Positions 5,926-12,838 of a DNA stretch of 12,838 bases are shown here, one piece after another. The DNA is from RGIG3009 sp045648765 (GTDB lineage Bacteria; Bacillota; Clostridia; Oscillospirales; Acutalibacteraceae), in assembly GCA_045648765.1 (NCBI GenBank), contig JAZROQ010000071.1, positions 1 through 12,838 on the forward strand, given 5' to 3'. Under the pieces are notes generated by a model. That model searched no databases and had not been told where the DNA came from. It saw only the letters and a program-made list of their open reading frames with translations. The position numbers were made by a program, and so were the translations under genes. Every line of letters begins with the position of its first letter. The stretch's first letter is position 1.

Positions 5926-6575
5926 TTCGCCCCATTCACGGCAAGATAGTTTTTAATACGCGTTACGTTTTCTTCGTTTTTCGGGTCTTCTTCCAAATAC
6001 TCAATGATGTCATACACATCCACCACCGAATACACCGGGAACCCAAATTCTTTTTCCACTTCCGCCATAGCCGAAAGTTCGGTTTTGCCTTTTTCTTTGC
6101 GGTCCACCATCACAAACACGGCAGCCACTTTCACGCCTTCAAGGTGTGACAAAATCTCCATGCTTTCGCGAATCGCGGTACCGGCGGTGATCACGTCTTC
6201 CACAATCACGACTTGTTCGCCGTTTTTCGGCACATAACCGACAAACACGCCGCCTTCGCCGTGGTCTTTGGCTTCTTTGCGGTTAAAGAAAAACGGAACG
6301 TTTAACCCTTCGTCAGCAAGGGCAACCGCCGACGACACGGCAATCGAAATCCCTTTGTAAGCAGGACCATACAACACGCTGGGTGTTTTGCCGATTTTCT
6401 CCAAATAACTTTTGGCATAAAACCTCCCGAGTTTGGCAATTTGTTCGCCGGTTTTAATGTCACCCGCATTGATAAAATACGGAATTTTGCGGCCGCTTTT
6501 GGCAGTAAAATCACCAAACTTCAACACGCCCGCTTCTTGCAAAAATTCAATAAACTCTCTTTTATACGCTTCCAT
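5922..6575 (-). CDS. pyrE: Orotate phosphoribosyltransferase
   Basis: PyrE joins orotate to PRPP to make OMP with release of pyrophosphate. The 217-residue length fits the family. The PRPP-binding signature VVIVEDVITAGTA is at 122-134 with the two acidic residues E126 and D127. GPAYKGI at 70-76 is the pyrophosphate loop, and FNRKEAKDHGEGG at 97-109 is the mobile catalytic loop with its lysines and histidine (K100, K103, H105). The start has AGGAGG nine bases upstream, overlapping the end of pyrF, with 14 bases between the genes. The 3' end overlaps pyrB by four bases. The protein lies next to PyrF, which takes its product. Confidence 0.98.
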   Translation of the reverse strand: MEAYKREFIEFLQEAGVLKFGDFTAKSGRKIPYFINAGDIKTGEQIAKLGRFYAKSYLEKIGKTPSVLYGPAYKGISIAVSSAVALADEGLNVPFFFNRKEAKDHGEGGVFVGYVPKNGEQVVIVEDVITAGTAIRESMEILSHLEGVKVAAVFVMVDRKEKGKTELSAMAEVEKEFGFPVYSVVDVYDIIEYLEEDPKNEENVTRIKNYLAVNGAK

Positions 6576-6589
6576 GTGTTATGCCCTCC

Positions 6590-7288
6590 TTAATCGACAA
6601 ATTCTGCCACACAACGGCGGTAAGCCGCCACCGGATCTTCTGCCGCCGTAATCGGACGACCAACCACAATGTAATCCGAGCCAATCTCTTTGGCTTTGGC
6701 GGGGGTGGTCACGCGCACTTGGTCGCCCACGTCACCGTCGGCAAACCGCACACCCGGCGTCACCGTCAAAAAGTTTTGTCCGCACACTTCGTGCACTTTT
6801 CCCGCTTCCAACGGCGAGCAAACCACACCGTCGAGTCCCGCTTTGGCGGCGCAAGAAGCATAATGCATCACCACTTTATCGAGCGGTTCTTTGATAAGCA
6901 AATCGCTTTCCATACGTTCTTGGCTGGTCGAGGTCAGTTGTGTCACCGCAATCAGCAACGGACGTGTGCCGTCTTCGCGGGTAAGCCCCTCGATGGCGGC
7001 TTCCATCATTGCCACCGTGCCACCCGCGTGCAGGTTGCACATATCCACGTCCAAATGCGAAAGTACGCGCATTGCTTTTTTGACGGTGTTGGGAATATCG
7101 TGCAGTTTCAAATCCAAAAAGATTTTGTGACCGCGTTTTTTGATTTCGCGCACAATCTCCGGTCCTGCACCGTAAAACAACTCCATACCAATTTTCACAT
7201 ACGGTTTTTCTTCGGTGAACTTGTCAAGGAACGAAAACACTTCTTCCTTATTTGAAAAGTCACACGCAATAATTACATCTTTACCCAC
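6590..7288 (-). CDS. pyrF: Orotidine 5'-phosphate decarboxylase (GTG start)
   Basis: PyrF decarboxylates OMP to UMP, the last step of the pathway. The 232-residue product carries the catalytic DxKxxD network as DLKLHDI at 59-65 (D59, K61, D64), with D10 and K32 completing the usual charged set. VVGRPIT at 208-214 is the phosphate-binding end. The start is GTG at 7288-7286, supported by AGGAGGG about eight bases upstream; the next in-frame methionine (residue 35) would remove D10 and K32. The GTG overlaps the end of pyrD by eight bases (GTGGGTAA), so the two are probably translationally coupled. Confidence 0.97.
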   Translation of the reverse strand: MGKDVIIACDFSNKEEVFSFLDKFTEEKPYVKIGMELFYGAGPEIVREIKKRGHKIFLDLKLHDIPNTVKKAMRVLSHLDVDMCNLHAGGTVAMMEAAIEGLTREDGTRPLLIAVTQLTSTSQERMESDLLIKEPLDKVVMHYASCAAKAGLDGVVCSPLEAGKVHEVCGQNFLTVTPGVRFADGDVGDQVRVTTPAKAKEIGSDYIVVGRPITAAEDPVAAYRRCVAEFVD

Positions 7289-8198
7289 AATGCGCCCCTC
7301 CTATAATTTCTGTTAATGACGACACGCCGTATTTTTCCATGGCGCTCGGCAATTGTTCCACAATTTCTTTACAAGCAAAGGGATTCACCAAGTTTGCGGC
7401 GCCCACTTGCACCGCGGTAGCCCCCGCTAACATCATTTCCAACACGTCTTCGGCACTGGACACACCGCCCATGCCAATCACAGGGATTTTCACTGCTTCG
7501 TACACTTGATATACCATGCGCAACGCCACAGGAAAAATCGCACTGCCCGAAAACCCGCCCATTTTGTTGGCAATCACAGGGCGTTTGGTTTTTAAATCAA
7601 TGCGCATACCAAACAACGTGTTGATAAGGCTGATACCGTCGGCACCCGCTTCCTCGCACGCTTTTGCCATCGTCACAATATCCGTCACGTTGGGTGAAAG
7701 TTTAATATACACGGGTTTTTTGGTCACGGCCTTTACCCTTTTGGTCACTTCTGCGGCCAATTTGGGGTCGGTACCAAACGAAATACCGCCGCCGTGCACG
7801 TTGGGGCAACTCACGTTTACTTCCAACCAACCCACTTGCGGTTCTTTGTCAAGTTTGGCGCAGGTTTCGGCATATTCTTCCACCGAAAACCCGCCCACGT
7901 TTGCCATCACGGGTTTTGAAAAACACGCTTTCAGTTTGGGCAATTCTTCGCTGATCACTTTTTCGACACCGGGGTTTTGCAACCCCACGCTGTTGATCAT
8001 ACCCGCCGTACATTCGGCAATGCGCGGTGTTGGGTTGCCAAACCGAGGTTCGGCGGTTGTCCCTTTGAACGAAAACGTTCCCAAACAATTAACATCGTAA
8101 ATTTCGGCAAATTCCCAGCCATATCCAAACGTACCGCTGGCGGGAATCACGGGATTGTCAAGCGAAATCCCACTCAGTGTCACTTTTGTGTTTACCAT
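7281..8198 (-). CDS. pyrD: Dihydroorotate dehydrogenase catalytic subunit, class 1B
   Basis: PyrD oxidises dihydroorotate to orotate on FMN and, in class 1B, passes electrons through PyrK to NAD+. I place the start at ATG 8198-8196, seven bases after a strong AGGAGG; an open frame running back to 8297 only overlaps pyrK. The resulting 305 residues match the family. NVSCPN at 128-133 contains the catalytic base cysteine C131 of class 1 enzymes (class 2 has serine). NPVIPASGTFGYG at 15-27, MINSVGLQNPG at 67-77, YIKLSPN at 164-170, and GGVSSAEDVLEMMLAGATAVQVGAA at 244-268 line the FMN and substrate site. Its first seven bases overlap the pyrK stop, consistent with equal production of the two subunits of the heterotetramer. 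Confidence 0.98.
   Translation of the reverse strand: MVNTKVTLSGISLDNPVIPASGTFGYGWEFAEIYDVNCLGTFSFKGTTAEPRFGNPTPRIAECTAGMINSVGLQNPGVEKVISEELPKLKACFSKPVMANVGGFSVEEYAETCAKLDKEPQVGWLEVNVSCPNVHGGGISFGTDPKLAAEVTKRVKAVTKKPVYIKLSPNVTDIVTMAKACEEAGADGISLINTLFGMRIDLKTKRPVIANKMGGFSGSAIFPVALRMVYQVYEAVKIPVIGMGGVSSAEDVLEMMLAGATAVQVGAANLVNPFACKEIVEQLPSAMEKYGVSSLTEIIGGAHCG
7297..7302 (-). promoter_or_regulatory. Ribosome binding site deciding the GTG start of pyrF
   Basis: AGGAGG lies inside the last codons of pyrD, eight bases before GTG 7288-7286. No ATG lies in frame at a workable distance, so this site supports the GTG as initiator. Confidence 0.75.
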
Positions 8199-8920
8199 AG
8201 GATTTCCTCCTTCGTCAGCACAGGACCTTCTTTGCAAATGCGCTTGTATCCTGTCACCGTTTTGCACGAACAACCCATACACGCGCCAAACCCGCAACCC
8301 ATGCGTTCTTCAAAACTGAACTGCCCCGATGTTTTGGTCGCGGCAAACACCGCTTTGAGCATCGGTTCGGGACCGCAGGTGTAAAAATAGCTGTATTCAC
8401 TCGGCAAAGCATCGGTCACAAACCCTTTGGCACCGTAACTGCCGTCGGCGGTAGTCACCGTTACCGCAGCGCCAAGCGCTTTAAATTCTTCTTCATAAAA
8501 CACATCGGTTTTGCGGTTAAAGCCCAACACCACCGTGGGGTGTTTGCCCTCGGCTATCAGCGTTTTGCACAGGTGGTACAACGGCGGCACACCCACACCA
8601 CCGCCCAGCAACAACGGCGTATCGCCCGAAAGCGACAAATCGTATCCGTTGCCAAGCCCTGTCAGCACGTCAAGCACCGTGCCGTCGGGGTACGCGGCTA
8701 ACCGTTTGGTGCCTTCACCCACGATTTTGTAAACCAATGTCAAACCGTTTTCATCGTAATCGCAAACCGAAATCGGGCGGCGGAGGAATAACCCCTCCAC
8801 CAAAATATTCACAAACTGTCCCGAAGCGGTAATACCCGAAACGTCACCCGCAAGGCGCATTTCCATCACCGCATCGGCAATTTGTTTTTGCGATACAATC
8901 GTCAAATTTACTTGCTTCAT
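8192..8920 (-). CDS. pyrK: Dihydroorotate dehydrogenase electron-transfer subunit (FAD, 2Fe-2S)
   Basis: PyrK carries electrons from the PyrD FMN through a 2Fe-2S cluster and FAD to NAD+. The 242-residue product has the FAD-binding RRPISV at 47-52, the nucleotide-binding GGGVGVPPL at 106-114, and CGPEPM at 182-187 typical of ferredoxin-NADP reductase-like folds. The cluster cysteines are in GCGFGACMGCSCK around 208-220 and KRICKEGP near 226-233: C209, C214, C217 and C229, with an extra C219. The start has AAGGAG six bases upstream, which overlaps the carB stop codon. The 3' end overlaps pyrD by seven bases. Confidence 0.97.
   Translation of the reverse strand: MKQVNLTIVSQKQIADAVMEMRLAGDVSGITASGQFVNILVEGLFLRRPISVCDYDENGLTLVYKIVGEGTKRLAAYPDGTVLDVLTGLGNGYDLSLSGDTPLLLGGGVGVPPLYHLCKTLIAEGKHPTVVLGFNRKTDVFYEEEFKALGAAVTVTTADGSYGAKGFVTDALPSEYSYFYTCGPEPMLKAVFAATKTSGQFSFEERMGCGFGACMGCSCKTVTGYKRICKEGPVLTKEEILW
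8206..8211 (-). promoter_or_regulatory. Ribosome binding site deciding the pyrD start
   Basis: AGGAGG in the last codons of pyrK lies seven bases before ATG 8198. It selects this start over upstream in-frame candidates that fall within pyrK. Confidence 0.8.
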
Positions 8921-8929
8921 ACTAACTCC

Positions 8930-11900
8930 TTAGGCATCAATGGTCGAGATGCACAACGTCGTTTCTTCGAGCACATCCAACAACGTGTTCACCGTATCCA
9001 ACGAAGTAAAAATGGTAATGTTGTTTTCGGTGGCAAGTTTGCGGATCTCAAAACCGTCCATTTTGGTATGCGACGAACTGCCCACATCACTTGTGTTGAT
9101 AATGTACGAAATATGTCCTTGCCGAATGGCGCAGGGGATTTCCTCACTGCCGTCGCTGATTTTTTCAAGCACGTGTGTGCGAATACCGTTTTTCTTCAAA
9201 AATTCGCCGGTACCTTTGGTAGCTTGAATGTTAAACCCAAGATTGTAGAAACGCCGAATCAGCGGCAACACTTCTTCTTTGTCGCTGTCGGTCACCGTGA
9301 CCAACACCGTGCCGTAGTTTTGCAACTTCATGCCCGAAGCTTGCAACCCTTTGTACAACGCGCGGTACAATTTGTCGTCGTAACCAATGGCTTCGCCCGT
9401 CGATTTCATTTCGGGCGAAAGGTAAGCATCCAACCCGCGAATTTTATTGAACGAGAACACCGGCACTTTCACGTACCAACGTTTTTTCTCGTCGGGATAA
9501 ATATCAAAAATGCCTTGTTCTTTCAGGCTCTTGCCCAAAATAACTTCGGTGGCAATGTCTGCCAAACTATACCCTGTGGCTTTGGAAAGAAACGGCACCG
9601 TGCGCGACGAACGCGGATTAACTTCAATGATGAACACGTTGTCGTTTTTGTCCACAATAAACTGAATGTTATATAACCCCACAATGCCAATGCCAAGACC
9701 CAACGCTTTGGCATATTGCAAAATCGTGCCTTTTACTTTGTCCGAAATGCTAAACGGCGGGTACACGCTAATCGAGTCACCGCTGTGAATACCTGTGCGC
9801 TCAACCAACTCCATAATACCGGGGACAAACACGTTTCTGCCGTCGCAAATCGCATCGACTTCCACTTCTTTACCCACAATGTATTTGTCCACCAACACCG
9901 GTTTGTCTTCGTCGATTTCCACGGCAGTTTTCAGGTAATGGCGCAACTGTTCTTCGTTGCCCACAATGCGCATCGCGCGGCCGCCCAACACAAAACTCGG
10001 GCGCACCAACACAGGATACCCAATCTCGGCAGCCGCAGCCACACCGTCTTCAATGGCGGTCACCGCTTTGCCCTTGGGTTGCGGAATATCCAAATCGTGC
10101 AAAATCTTTTCAAACGCATCGCGGTTTTCCGCGCGTTCAATGGCATCGCAATCGGTACCGATAATGCTCACGCCGCGTTTCATCAGCGGTTCTGCCAAGT
10201 TGATTGCCGTTTGTCCGCCGAGCGAGGCAATGACACCTTCGGGGTTCTCCCACACCAAAATGTTCATCACGTCTTCGGGGGTCAACGGTTCAAAATACAA
10301 CTTGTCGGCGGTGGTATAGTCGGTCGAAACCGTTTCGGGGTTGTTGTTAATGATAATCGCCTCATACCCCGATTTGCGAATGGTTTGCACCGCGTGCACG
10401 GTGGAATAGTCAAATTCCACGCCCTGTCCAATACGAATCGGACCTGCGCCCAACACCGCAATTTTGCGGTTGTTCGTAATGGGGCTTTCGTTTTCGCCTT
10501 GGTAGGTGGAGTAAAAATACGGAATATACCCGCCGGTGTGGAACGTATCCGCCATGTGGTACACCGGGAACAATTTTTCCGTCTTGCGGCGTTCATACAC
10601 TTCAATTTCCTGAACACCCCATAATTTCGCAATGTACTTATCCGAAAAACCCAGTTCTTTGGCACGGCGCAACGTATCTGCATCGCGGTTTTCTTTTAAT
10701 ACCGCTTCCATTTTTACAATACGTTCGATGGCTTCCAAGAAGTAAGCCGTAATTGCCGTTGCTTCGTGGATAACGTCCACCGAAACACCAAGGCGCAACA
10801 ACTGCGCCACGGCGTACAAGTTGTCGTCGTGGAATTCGCGCACATATTCCAACAATTGTTCGGTGCTGTAACTGTCAAATTTTTGCATCCACAAATGGTA
10901 CACGCCAATTTCCAAAGACCGCACCGATTTGAGCATACATTCTTCCAACGTCGAACCAATGCCCATCACTTCGCCGGTTGCTTTCATTTGCGTACCCAGT
11001 TTGTTGGTGGCAGAATCAAACTTGTCAAACGGAAACCGCGGGAATTTTGCCACAATGTAATCGAGCACAGGCTCGGTTGCCGCCGTGGTGTTGGAAAGCG
11101 CAATTTCCGAAAGTTCCATACCCACCGCAATCTTTGCCGTCACGCGCGCAATGGGATACCCACTCGCTTTGGAAGCCAGCGCCGACGAACGCGAAACGCG
11201 AGGATTCACTTCAATCAAATAATATTCCGACGAGTTGGGGTTCAGCGCAAATTGCACGTTGCACCCACCCGAAATTTTCAGTTCACGAATCAATTTAAGC
11301 GCGCTGTCGTTGAGCATTTTTAAATCGTGGTCACTAAGCGTCAAAATCGGCGCTACCACCACCGAGTCGCCTGTGTGCACACCCACAGGGTCAATGTTTT
11401 CCATACCGCAAATGGTAATGGCGTGGTCAGCCGAGTCGCGCATGACTTCAAATTCAATTTCTTTGTATCCTTTTACGCTCTTTTCAATCAACACTTGATG
11501 CACCGGCGAAAGTTTAAACGCGTTGGTGCCAATCTCGATCAGTTCTTCTTCGTTGTAAGCAAAACCGCCGCCGGTACCGCCCAATGTAAACGCAGGGCGC
11601 AACACCACAGGGTAACCAATACGCGCCGCAGCGGCTTTGGCTTCTTGGAGCGAATAGGTGATTTCCGAAGGGATCACCGGCTCGCCCACCGATTGGCACA
11701 ATTCTTTGAACATCTCGCGGTCCTCGGCGCGTTCAATGCTTTCGCTGCTCGTTCCCAGCAATTCCACGCCGCATTCCGCCAAAATACCTTTTTTCTCCAA
11801 CTGCATGGCAAGGTTAAGCCCCGTTTGACCGCCAATACCCGGCACAATCGCATCGGGACGTTCGTGACGAATGATTTTTGCCACGTATTCCAGCGTCAGC

Positions 11901-12103
11901 GGTTCCATATACACTTTGTCGGCAATGGCAGTATCCGTCATGATGGTGGCGGGGTTAGAGTTAACAAGCACCACTTCGTAACCTTCTTCTTTGAGCGCGA
12001 TACATGCTTGGGTACCTGCATAGTCAAATTCCGCCGCTTGTCCAATCACGATCGGACCGCTGCCGATAATTAAAATCTTTTTCAAATCGGTTCTCTTTGC
12101 CAT
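8930..12103 (-). CDS. carB: Carbamoyl-phosphate synthase large subunit
   Basis: CarB makes carbamoyl phosphate from bicarbonate, ammonia (tunnelled from the CarA glutaminase) and two ATP. The 1057-residue chain is full length and shows the ancient duplication: GSGPIVIGQAAEFDYAG at 14-30 against GAGPIRIGQGVEFDYS at 552-567, and EVNPRVSRSSALASKASGYP at 298-317 against EVNPRSSRTVPFLSKATGY at 827-845. The ATP-grasp glycine loops are at LGGTGGG (174-180) and LGGRAMR (706-712). From about 930 to the end is an MGS-type allosteric domain (VLVTVTDSDK, ATKGTGEFL), the known site for UMP or PRPP effectors. The ATG lies two bases after the pyrC stop, and AAGGAG in the last pyrC codons is its ribosome site. 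carA does not adjoin it here. Use for arginine as well as pyrimidine cannot be excluded, but the context points to pyrimidines. Confidence 0.98.
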   Translation of the reverse strand: MAKRTDLKKILIIGSGPIVIGQAAEFDYAGTQACIALKEEGYEVVLVNSNPATIMTDTAIADKVYMEPLTLEYVAKIIRHERPDAIVPGIGGQTGLNLAMQLEKKGILAECGVELLGTSSESIERAEDREMFKELCQSVGEPVIPSEITYSLQEAKAAAARIGYPVVLRPAFTLGGTGGGFAYNEEELIEIGTNAFKLSPVHQVLIEKSVKGYKEIEFEVMRDSADHAITICGMENIDPVGVHTGDSVVVAPILTLSDHDLKMLNDSALKLIRELKISGGCNVQFALNPNSSEYYLIEVNPRVSRSSALASKASGYPIARVTAKIAVGMELSEIALSNTTAATEPVLDYIVAKFPRFPFDKFDSATNKLGTQMKATGEVMGIGSTLEECMLKSVRSLEIGVYHLWMQKFDSYSTEQLLEYVREFHDDNLYAVAQLLRLGVSVDVIHEATAITAYFLEAIERIVKMEAVLKENRDADTLRRAKELGFSDKYIAKLWGVQEIEVYERRKTEKLFPVYHMADTFHTGGYIPYFYSTYQGENESPITNNRKIAVLGAGPIRIGQGVEFDYSTVHAVQTIRKSGYEAIIINNNPETVSTDYTTADKLYFEPLTPEDVMNILVWENPEGVIASLGGQTAINLAEPLMKRGVSIIGTDCDAIERAENRDAFEKILHDLDIPQPKGKAVTAIEDGVAAAAEIGYPVLVRPSFVLGGRAMRIVGNEEQLRHYLKTAVEIDEDKPVLVDKYIVGKEVEVDAICDGRNVFVPGIMELVERTGIHSGDSISVYPPFSISDKVKGTILQYAKALGLGIGIVGLYNIQFIVDKNDNVFIIEVNPRSSRTVPFLSKATGYSLADIATEVILGKSLKEQGIFDIYPDEKKRWYVKVPVFSFNKIRGLDAYLSPEMKSTGEAIGYDDKLYRALYKGLQASGMKLQNYGTVLVTVTDSDKEEVLPLIRRFYNLGFNIQATKGTGEFLKKNGIRTHVLEKISDGSEEIPCAIRQGHISYIINTSDVGSSSHTKMDGFEIRKLATENNITIFTSLDTVNTLLDVLEETTLCISTIDA

Positions 12104-12105
12104 GA

Positions 12106-12838
12106 TTATTTCTCCTTATACACAATTTTGCCGTTACACACTGTCAAAACGCACTTGGCGTTCACTGTCATTCCTTCAAAAGGCGTGCTCTTGCCTTTGC
12201 TCAAAAACGCGGAGCCGTCAATCGCATACTCGTTGCTCGTATCCCACACACAAAAATCGTTTTCCCTAAACGGAATCCCGAATCGTTTGCGGGGGTTAAC
12301 ACTCAACAACTGCACCGCTCGGTCAAGCGAAAGTATACCGCTCTTCACCAAATAAGTATACACCACGGGGAACGCACATTCAAGCCCCACAACCCCCATC
12401 ATGCTGCCTTGCAACCCTTTGCCTTTTTCCTCGGCACTGTGCGGGGCGTGGTCGGTGGCAATCATGTCAATGGTACCGTCTTGTATGCCTTCGATCAACG
12501 CTTCGCGGTCGGCTTTGCTGCGCAACGGCGGGTTCATTTTAAACCGTCCGTCTTCCTTCAAATCGCTGTCGTCCAAAATCAAGTAATGCGGTGCCGTTTC
12601 GCACGTAATGTCCAATCCCTCTGCTTTGGCCTTGCGGATAAGCTCCACACTTTCTTTGGTGGAGATATGGCACACGTGGTAAGCACAACCTGTCTGCCGC
12701 ACCAGTTCAATGTCTCTGGCAATCGGACCCCACTCACTTTCCGAGCAAATCCCGCGATGTCCATGCGCTTTGGCATACTCGCCATCGTGGATATACCCGC
12801 CGTTTAGCAGCGAATTATCCTCGCAATGCGCCACAATG
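12106..12838 (-). CDS. pyrC: Dihydroorotase, C-terminal part (runs off the right edge)
   Basis: Dihydroorotase cyclises carbamoyl aspartate to dihydroorotate at a zinc centre. The last 243 complete codons are present; the frame stays open through base 12838, so an in-frame GTG at 12834 is not the start. The fragment begins at IVAHCED, a metal-site motif that lies near residue 175 in Bacillus-type enzymes, giving an expected full length of about 420. Further marks, counted from that GTG codon: AYHVCHIST at 51-59 (zinc-ligand histidine), CETAPHY at 78-84, MNPPLR at 100-105, DMIATDHAPH at 123-132 (the catalytic aspartate, D128) and GVVGLEC at 147-153. This is the class I (AtzC/hydantoinase-like) rather than the E. 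coli type. The stop is two bases from the carB start. Confidence 0.97.
   Translation of the reverse strand, partial: IVAHCEDNSLLNGGYIHDGEYAKAHGHRGICSESEWGPIARDIELVRQTGCAYHVCHISTKESVELIRKAKAEGLDITCETAPHYLILDDSDLKEDGRFKMNPPLRSKADREALIEGIQDGTIDMIATDHAPHSAEEKGKGLQGSMMGVVGLECAFPVVYTYLVKSGILSLDRAVQLLSVNPRKRFGIPFRENDFCVWDTSNEYAIDGSAFLSKGKSTPFEGMTVNAKCVLTVCNGKIVYKEK

Noticed and set aside
8199..8297. N-terminal extension of pyrD by 33 codons
   Set aside because: It lies inside pyrK, matches no dihydroorotate dehydrogenase, and the AGGAGG site supports the internal ATG at 8198.
8882..10624. Long plus-strand open frames opposite carB (264 and 302 residues)
   Set aside because: They are antisense shadows of a full-length carB, rich in His/Arg/Phe with no recognisable motif or ribosome site.

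Overview
The window is a tightly packed, single-direction stretch. Every gene I can support is on the minus strand, so transcription runs from the right edge (12838) to the left edge (1). It is the downstream part of a de novo pyrimidine (UMP) operon, followed by three accessory genes and then the start of a separately promoted ppdK. The likely source is a Gram-positive anaerobe of the Clostridia type. The reasons are a class 1B dihydroorotate dehydrogenase paired with a PyrK iron-sulfur/FAD subunit, an ATCase with a PyrI regulatory chain, pyruvate phosphate dikinase, strong AGGAGG ribosome binding sites and near-zero spacing between genes. This is a judgement from gene content, not a placement by search. 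The base composition looks roughly balanced by eye; I did not compute it.

Layout in transcription order: pyrC (C-terminal part only, 12838-12106), carB (12103-8930), pyrK (8920-8192), pyrD (8198-7281), pyrF (GTG start, 7288-6590), pyrE (6575-5922), pyrB (5925-5005), pyrI (5004-4591), a two-repeat DUF1538 membrane protein (4574-3051), a tandem PII-like protein (3046-2375), a PlsC-like acyltransferase with a zinc ribbon (2350-1094), a 175-base intergenic region with a strong promoter (1093-919), and ppdK (918-1, N-terminal 306 codons only). Junctions from pyrC to the acyltransferase range from an 8-base overlap to a 24-base gap, so all eleven genes could share one transcript. The carA gene (small CPSase subunit) is not in the window.

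The pyr genes cover the pathway from carbamoyl phosphate (CarB) through carbamoyl aspartate (PyrB/PyrI), dihydroorotate (PyrC), orotate (PyrD/PyrK) and OMP (PyrE) to UMP (PyrF). Allosteric control is visible in CarB (C-terminal MGS-type domain) and PyrI. The least conventional part is the DUF1538 membrane protein followed 4 bases later by a protein built of two PII-like halves. This resembles the AmtB-GlnK arrangement of a transporter with its PII regulator, but attached to pyrimidine synthesis. The ppdK gene has its own promoter (A/T-rich UP-like block, -35, extended -10), a predicted stem-loop at the transcript 5' end, and codon use that looks like that of a highly expressed gene.

I found no mobile elements, CRISPR arrays, tRNA or rRNA genes. 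The only non-coding stretch longer than 30 bases is 919-1093.
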